This document shows, one piece after another, positions 60,206 to 64,000 of a stretch of 64,000 nt of DNA. The notes under the pieces were generated by a model. That model was given only the letters and a program-made list of their open reading frames with translations, did not search any database and was not told the DNA's origin. The stretch covers positions 515,348-579,347 of the forward strand of contig NZ_LN999827.1 of NCBI RefSeq assembly GCF_001517625.2. The letters are read 5' to 3'. Each line of letters starts with the position of its first letter. Within the stretch, counting starts at the first letter, position 1. A program made the translations under genes and the position numbers. The stretch is from Clostridium sp. AT4. GTDB lineage: Bacteria > Bacillota > Clostridia > Lachnospirales > Lachnospiraceae.

Positions 60206-61972
60206 TTATGCGTTGCGCTCCACTACATTTTCATAGAACCGGTCTACCTGGGTCTTATACTCGTCAAACAGATCCAGACGGTCATTAGGTACATCGTACT
60301 TGATGGAAATGATACGGTCAAAAATAGGATCCTCCTTCAGGACGGACATTGGCATACCCATGGAAATCAGGGTCTTTGACTTCTTGTACAAATATAAAAT
60401 AATCTCCATCATCTTAAACTGCTTCTTAAGGGGTACAGAGGTATCCTCTTTATGAAAGGCATTCTGCTGCAGAAAGCCCAGACGGATCACTCTGGCAATC
60501 TCCAGGACCAGCTTCTGATCATCCGGCAGAACATCAGAACCAATCAGCTTTACAATCTCCATCAGGCTGCTCTCCTGTGTCAGAAGAGCCATGAGACGGT
60601 TGCGGTAATCTACAAACTTCTGGTCTACGTTGTCCATATACCAGGAGGACAAATCATTTACATACTCGGAATAGCTGGTAAGCCAATGGATCGCCGGAAA
60701 ATGCCTTGCATAGGAAAGACTCTTATCCAGTCCCCAGAAGCAGCGCACAAAACGCTTGGTGTTCTGGGTCACAGGCTCGGAGAAATCGCCGCCCTGGGGT
60801 GACACAGCTCCGATAATCGTTACAGAGCCTTCTGTTCCGTTTAAATTGCGCATCATGCCTGCTCTCTCATAAAAGGCAGACAGACGGGATGCCAGGTAAG
60901 CCGGGAATCCCTCCTCTGCAGGCATCTCCTCCAGACGGCCGGACAGCTCTCTGAGCGCCTCAGCCCACCGGGAGGTAGAATCGGCCATAATAGCCACATG
61001 ATATCCCATATCCCTGTAATACTCAGCCAGGGTCAATCCGGCGTACAGGCTTGCCTCACGAGCCGCCACAGGCATATTGGAAGTATTGGCGATCAGTGTG
61101 GTGCGGTCCATCAGAGGATTTCCGCTCTTTGGATCGATCAGTTCTGAAAACTCCTCCAATACCTGAGTCATCTCATTTCCGCGCTCGCCGCAGCCGATAT
61201 AGATGATCACATCTGCATCGGACCACTTGGCGATCTGATGCTGTGTCATTGTCTTTCCGGTTCCGAAACCGCCGGGAATGGCAGCCGTACCTCCCTTTGC
61301 CAGAGGGAACATGGTATCCAGGATACGCTGTCCCGTAATCAGAGGGCGGGTAGCCGCAAAACGCTTGGCAGCGGGCCTTGGCACACGGATGGGCCACTTC
61401 TGGGTCATGGTCAGCTCCTTCTCAGAACCGTCCATCAGCTGAACTTTTACAAGCATATCATTGATCGTATACGATCCGTCCGGAACCACGTCAATGACAT
61501 AGCCCTCCATGTCCGGCGGAACCATGACCTTGTGTACGATCGCTCTTGTCTCCGGCACCTCTGCAATGATGGTTCCCGGCATCAGCCGTTCGCCCTTTTT
61601 CACTGTAATATGTGTATCCCATTTTTTGGAAGTATCCAGCGAGTCCACACTGATGCCCCGGCTGATGGAGTAACCGCTGCGCTCTGCGATCTTGCTTAAG
61701 GGTCGCTCAATTCCATCAAAAATATTACTTAGAATACCCGGAGCAAGGGTAACGGACACAGGCGCTCCCGTCCCGGTGACAACCTCTCCCGGCTTTAAGC
61801 CGCTGGTCTCCTCATAGACCTGGATCGTTGTCTTTTGTGAGGTAAGTCCGATGACTTCGCCTACCAGATTTTCCTTTCCAACGTACACCATTTCGTTCAT
61901 CTGGAAACCGGGATCTCCCTCCAGAGAAACCACAGGGCCGTTGATGCCGTAGATCACACCTGTCTTCGTCAT
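60206..61972 (-). CDS. ntpA: V-type ATPase catalytic subunit A
   Basis: Catalytic subunit of 588 residues. P-loop [39 protein letters not shown], the non-homologous insert of V-type A subunits ([20 protein letters not shown]) and [20 protein letters not shown]. The ATG directly follows the subunit E stop without a gap. Confidence 0.97.
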   Translation of the reverse strand: MTKTGVIYGINGPVVSLEGDPGFQMNEMVYVGKENLVGEVIGLTSQKTTIQVYEETSGLKPGEVVTGTGAPVSVTLAPGILSNIFDGIERPLSKIAERSGYSISRGISVDSLDTSKKWDTHITVKKGERLMPGTIIAEVPETRAIVHKVMVPPDMEGYVIDVVPDGSYTINDMLVKVQLMDGSEKELTMTQKWPIRVPRPAAKRFAATRPLITGQRILDTMFPLAKGGTAAIPGGFGTGKTMTQHQIAKWSDADVIIYIGCGERGNEMTQVLEEFSELIDPKSGNPLMDRTTLIANTSNMPVAAREASLYAGLTLAEYYRDMGYHVAIMADSTSRWAEALRELSGRLEEMPAEEGFPAYLASRLSAFYERAGMMRNLNGTEGSVTIIGAVSPQGGDFSEPVTQNTKRFVRCFWGLDKSLSYARHFPAIHWLTSYSEYVNDLSSWYMDNVDQKFVDYRNRLMALLTQESSLMEIVKLIGSDVLPDDQKLVLEIARVIRLGFLQQNAFHKEDTSVPLKKQFKMMEIILYLYKKSKTLISMGMPMSVLKEDPIFDRIISIKYDVPNDRLDLFDEYKTQVDRFYENVVERNA

Positions 61973-62563
61973 TTACTTACCTCCCAAATGAAATGTAAAA
62001 TCATGTCTGGCTTCCTTTAACTTGGTGTCAAAGGAATGATCGATCAGAACATGCTTGGACGGGACCACAGCCCGGATCCCCCCGCTGAAGGAATACTCGC
62101 TGATCTTTACCGTCACGTTATTGTGGAGAGCCAGTCTGCGGGCCTTATCCTCATCAGAGGGATCCATATAAACGATCAGCGCCTCATCTCCTGCGAATTC
62201 CTTAGCGCTCCGGATCTGCCGTTCCAGAAGCTCCTGATACTCTCTTGTTTCCATAAAATTCGCCAGCATATCCTTTACTTCCACGAACAGCTTATCCTTA
62301 AGCTCCTCCTGTCTGTGGCTTATTTCACGCTTTAAATCCAGCTGTCCGATGGAAAGCTTTTTATTTTTTTCACGCTCCAGCTTTTCCTTCTGGGCCTCCT
62401 CCTGCATGGCAGCCCTACGCTCTGCCTCTGCCTTATGCTCCTCAAAGGCCGCGTCCAGAGCCCGGACGCAGTCATCCAGCATACGGGCGCTTTTTTCTCT
62501 GGCATCTGTCATGCAGATTTCCTGAAAATGCTTCAGTTTTTCTTCTGTTGTCATGCGATTCAC
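61973..62563 (-). CDS. ntpE: V-type ATPase subunit E
   Basis: Peripheral stalk subunit, 196 residues: a long charged N-terminal helix (DAAFEEHKAEAERRAAMQEE) and a C-terminal globular domain binding the head (FSGGIRAVVPSKHVLIDHSF). The lower similarity usual for this subunit fits its position between F and A. Confidence 0.88.
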   Translation of the reverse strand: MNRMTTEEKLKHFQEICMTDAREKSARMLDDCVRALDAAFEEHKAEAERRAAMQEEAQKEKLEREKNKKLSIGQLDLKREISHRQEELKDKLFVEVKDMLANFMETREYQELLERQIRSAKEFAGDEALIVYMDPSDEDKARRLALHNNVTVKISEYSFSGGIRAVVPSKHVLIDHSFDTKLKEARHDFTFHLGGK

Positions 62564-62601
62564 CTGCTTTCTCTGAAAAAATGTGCCTGGGCGGCTGCGC
62601 C

Positions 62602-62910
62602 CTACAGCTTCAGTCCAATGGCTTCGTTTACATAAGAGGTGATAAAGTCCGGCTTGCGGCCGGTACCATGGCGGTCCGGGATCTCCACGATCAATGGAAG
62701 CCTGCGTTCCAGCTTTACATTATCGATGATCTCCGGAAATTCCCTGCCGAACTTCTCTGTCAGCAGGATAATGCCTATATCCTTATCGGCCAGGACCTTA
62801 TCCAGTTCCTGTTTCAGTTCCTCCCTCTCATGTACCACAGCCCCTTCAACACCTGCCAGCCTCATGCCGGTCCAGGTGTCGATGTTGTCGCTGATCAGAT
62901 ACATTTTCAT
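62602..62910 (-). CDS. V-type ATPase subunit F
   Basis: A 102-residue Rossmann-like rotor subunit (MYLISDNIDTWTGMRLAGVE, IGIILLTEKFGREFPEIIDN, LPLIVEIPDRHGTGRKPDFI). Its start overlaps the subunit K stop as TAATG. Confidence 0.94.
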   Translation of the reverse strand: MKMYLISDNIDTWTGMRLAGVEGAVVHEREELKQELDKVLADKDIGIILLTEKFGREFPEIIDNVKLERRLPLIVEIPDRHGTGRKPDFITSYVNEAIGLKL

Positions 62911-63350
62911 TACAGCTTACCAAGGATCATAAAGGAAATGATCAGACCGTACAGACACACACCTTCGGCAAGACCTACGAAGATTAAGGATTTACCAAGA
63001 ATCGAGCTGTCCTCACTGATAGCTCCTAACGCTGCGCTGGCTGCAGCAGATACTGCAATACCGCCGCCCAGACAGGAAAGACCAGTTGCAAGAGCTGCAG
63101 ATAAGTAACCCATACCGGCTGCAGATGACGCTGAACCGGCTGCGGAAGCCGCTTCCTCTGCCGCAAATGCATTTCCGTTAAACATCAGCACAGCCGCGAT
63201 CACCATGGTGCCGAAGAAAAGAAACAGATTTGCTCCCAGAGCTGTCTTATAGCGTCCTCTTGTCTTCTCTCCTGCCGCAAATGCTCCAAAGGGAACTCCG
63301 ATACTTAAAATAAGTGCTGCGCTCAATGTGATCTTAACTAATAAACTCAT
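62910..63350 (-). CDS. ntpK: V-type ATPase membrane rotor subunit K
   Basis: Proteolipid of 146 residues with four membrane helices in two hairpins. The ion-carrying Glu is in the last helix (IFVGLAEGVCLYGLIISFMI). The first hairpin has no matching Glu, as in V-type 16-kDa proteins. An Ala/Ser-rich loop (AEEAASAAGSASSAAGMG) joins the hairpins. Whether it carries H+ or Na+ cannot be told by eye. Confidence 0.95.
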   Translation of the reverse strand: MSLLVKITLSAALILSIGVPFGAFAAGEKTRGRYKTALGANLFLFFGTMVIAAVLMFNGNAFAAEEAASAAGSASSAAGMGYLSAALATGLSCLGGGIAVSAAASAALGAISEDSSILGKSLIFVGLAEGVCLYGLIISFMILGKL

Positions 63351-63388
63351 AATTTTGTTCTCCTTATATTGTAATTTTTTACATTTTC

Positions 63389-64000
63389 CTATCTTCCATA
63401 AGGCTCAAATGCCCGTCCGCTGCCCCGGTAGAAACGGCTGAACAGCTCATAATACTCCAGACGAAGCACCTGGATCCCCACGATCAGTCCCTCCATACCG
63501 CAGACAAAGAGGTTGCCGCCGATGACGATGCCCCAGTTGGGATCTCCCGCCTCAGCGCCAGCAAGCATCAGCACCACCTGCATCATGGCTGCATGGCTCA
63601 CTGCAAAGGCGCCCACACGAACAAAAGAAAGTGTGTTGGAAAAATAGCTTAAAAGCACTTCAAAGAGCTCGAAAATACCCTGAGTGATAAACATTCCCAC
63701 ACCGCCGGATATCTTCTCGGATTTTTTTTCCACCATAGCTGTCAGAGGCTCCTTAAAGAATATCACAGCCAGAGGGATCACAAACATAATAACCAGAACA
63801 ATCGTAGCAGGAAGGGTTTTTCCGCTCATATACAGCACGATCACGCTTGCCAGAGCCGCATAAAAGACAATGCCCGCAGCGCCGTTCGTATCAAACCAGA
63901 GTTTTTCCGTATCATGGACTCTGGCGCTGTTTATGATATTGAGGATCATGCACAAAAGAATAATACCCATACCGATCGCAATAGCAACCACAAACACGGT
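63389..64000 (-). CDS. ntpI: V-type ATPase subunit I, C-terminal part (cut by right edge)
   Basis: The membrane half of the a/I subunit: multiple helices, the conserved Arg in LSFVRVGAFAVSHAAMM that passes ions with the K ring, and the closing signature GLIVGIQVLRLEYYELFSRF then YRGSGRAFEPYG. The N-terminal soluble domain and start lie beyond the window. No subunit C gene lies between I and D, so it should be outside the window. Confidence 0.95.
   Translation of the reverse strand, partial: TVFVVAIAIGMGIILLCMILNIINSARVHDTEKLWFDTNGAAGIVFYAALASVIVLYMSGKTLPATIVLVIMFVIPLAVIFFKEPLTAMVEKKSEKISGGVGMFITQGIFELFEVLLSYFSNTLSFVRVGAFAVSHAAMMQVVLMLAGAEAGDPNWGIVIGGNLFVCGMEGLIVGIQVLRLEYYELFSRFYRGSGRAFEPYGR

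Overview
The window (about 50% GC by eye) looks like a chromosomal segment of a spore-forming gut Clostridia, most likely a Lachnospiraceae. The reasons are the Firmicutes block hup-rqcP-yabP-yabQ-divIC-spoIIE-tilS-hpt-ftsH, the gdpP-rplI-dnaB block, a V-type ATPase operon, a Tad pilus operon with an FHA protein, and the protein sequences themselves. No 16S rRNA is present, so the genus is not determined.

1-13.7 kb is a pectin (rhamnogalacturonan I) use locus. On the minus strand lie an ABC sugar importer (binding protein and two permeases), a GH105 unsaturated rhamnogalacturonyl hydrolase, a GH112 galactosyl phosphorylase and the decapitated remainder of an SGNH esterase. Divergent to them is a YesM/YesN-type two-component system, followed by an AraC regulator and a GH4 alpha-galacturonidase-like enzyme with a CHEV motif. 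Together they would import RG-I oligomers and dismantle them in the cytoplasm.

13.7-24.5 kb is a Tad/Flp pilus operon on the minus strand from one good sigma-A promoter: prepilin peptidase, TadZ, CpaF ATPase, TadB and TadC platform proteins, Flp pilin, TadG- and TadE-like pseudopilins, a second prepilin peptidase and an FHA protein. 24.7-29.7 kb holds an autoregulated ArsR-like gene, a DUF2508 protein, a GH13 enzyme, glgB and an APH-fold kinase. 29.8-39.5 kb holds a histidine kinase and response regulator, an NlpC/P60 wall hydrolase, a MerR-like regulator, dnaB, rplI and gdpP. An IS110-family element lies at 39.8-41.3 kb, followed by a YitT protein and tRNA-Tyr/tRNA-Leu.

42.6-47.5 kb is the accessory highlight: a 4.9-kb AT-rich integrative element bounded by a 25-bp repeat of the tRNA-Leu 3' end. 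It carries a tyrosine integrase, an HUH-type rolling-circle Rep, a DUF961-like small protein, a repressor with divergent consensus promoters, structured DNA that could be origins, and a DfrF-like trimethoprim-insensitive dihydrofolate reductase. It has no visible conjugation or capsid genes.

47.5-48.5 kb contains remnants of an opine dehydrogenase-like gene and an Rpn-type nuclease gene, and then comes a second GH13 enzyme. 51-58 kb is the sporulation/housekeeping cluster. Its spoIIE lacks the usual membrane domain and sits behind tandem Spo0A boxes, and the yabP ribosome-binding site is buried in a perfect 14-bp hairpin. 58.2-64 kb is a V-type ATPase operon (I-K-F-E-A-B-D), with subunit I cut by the right edge.
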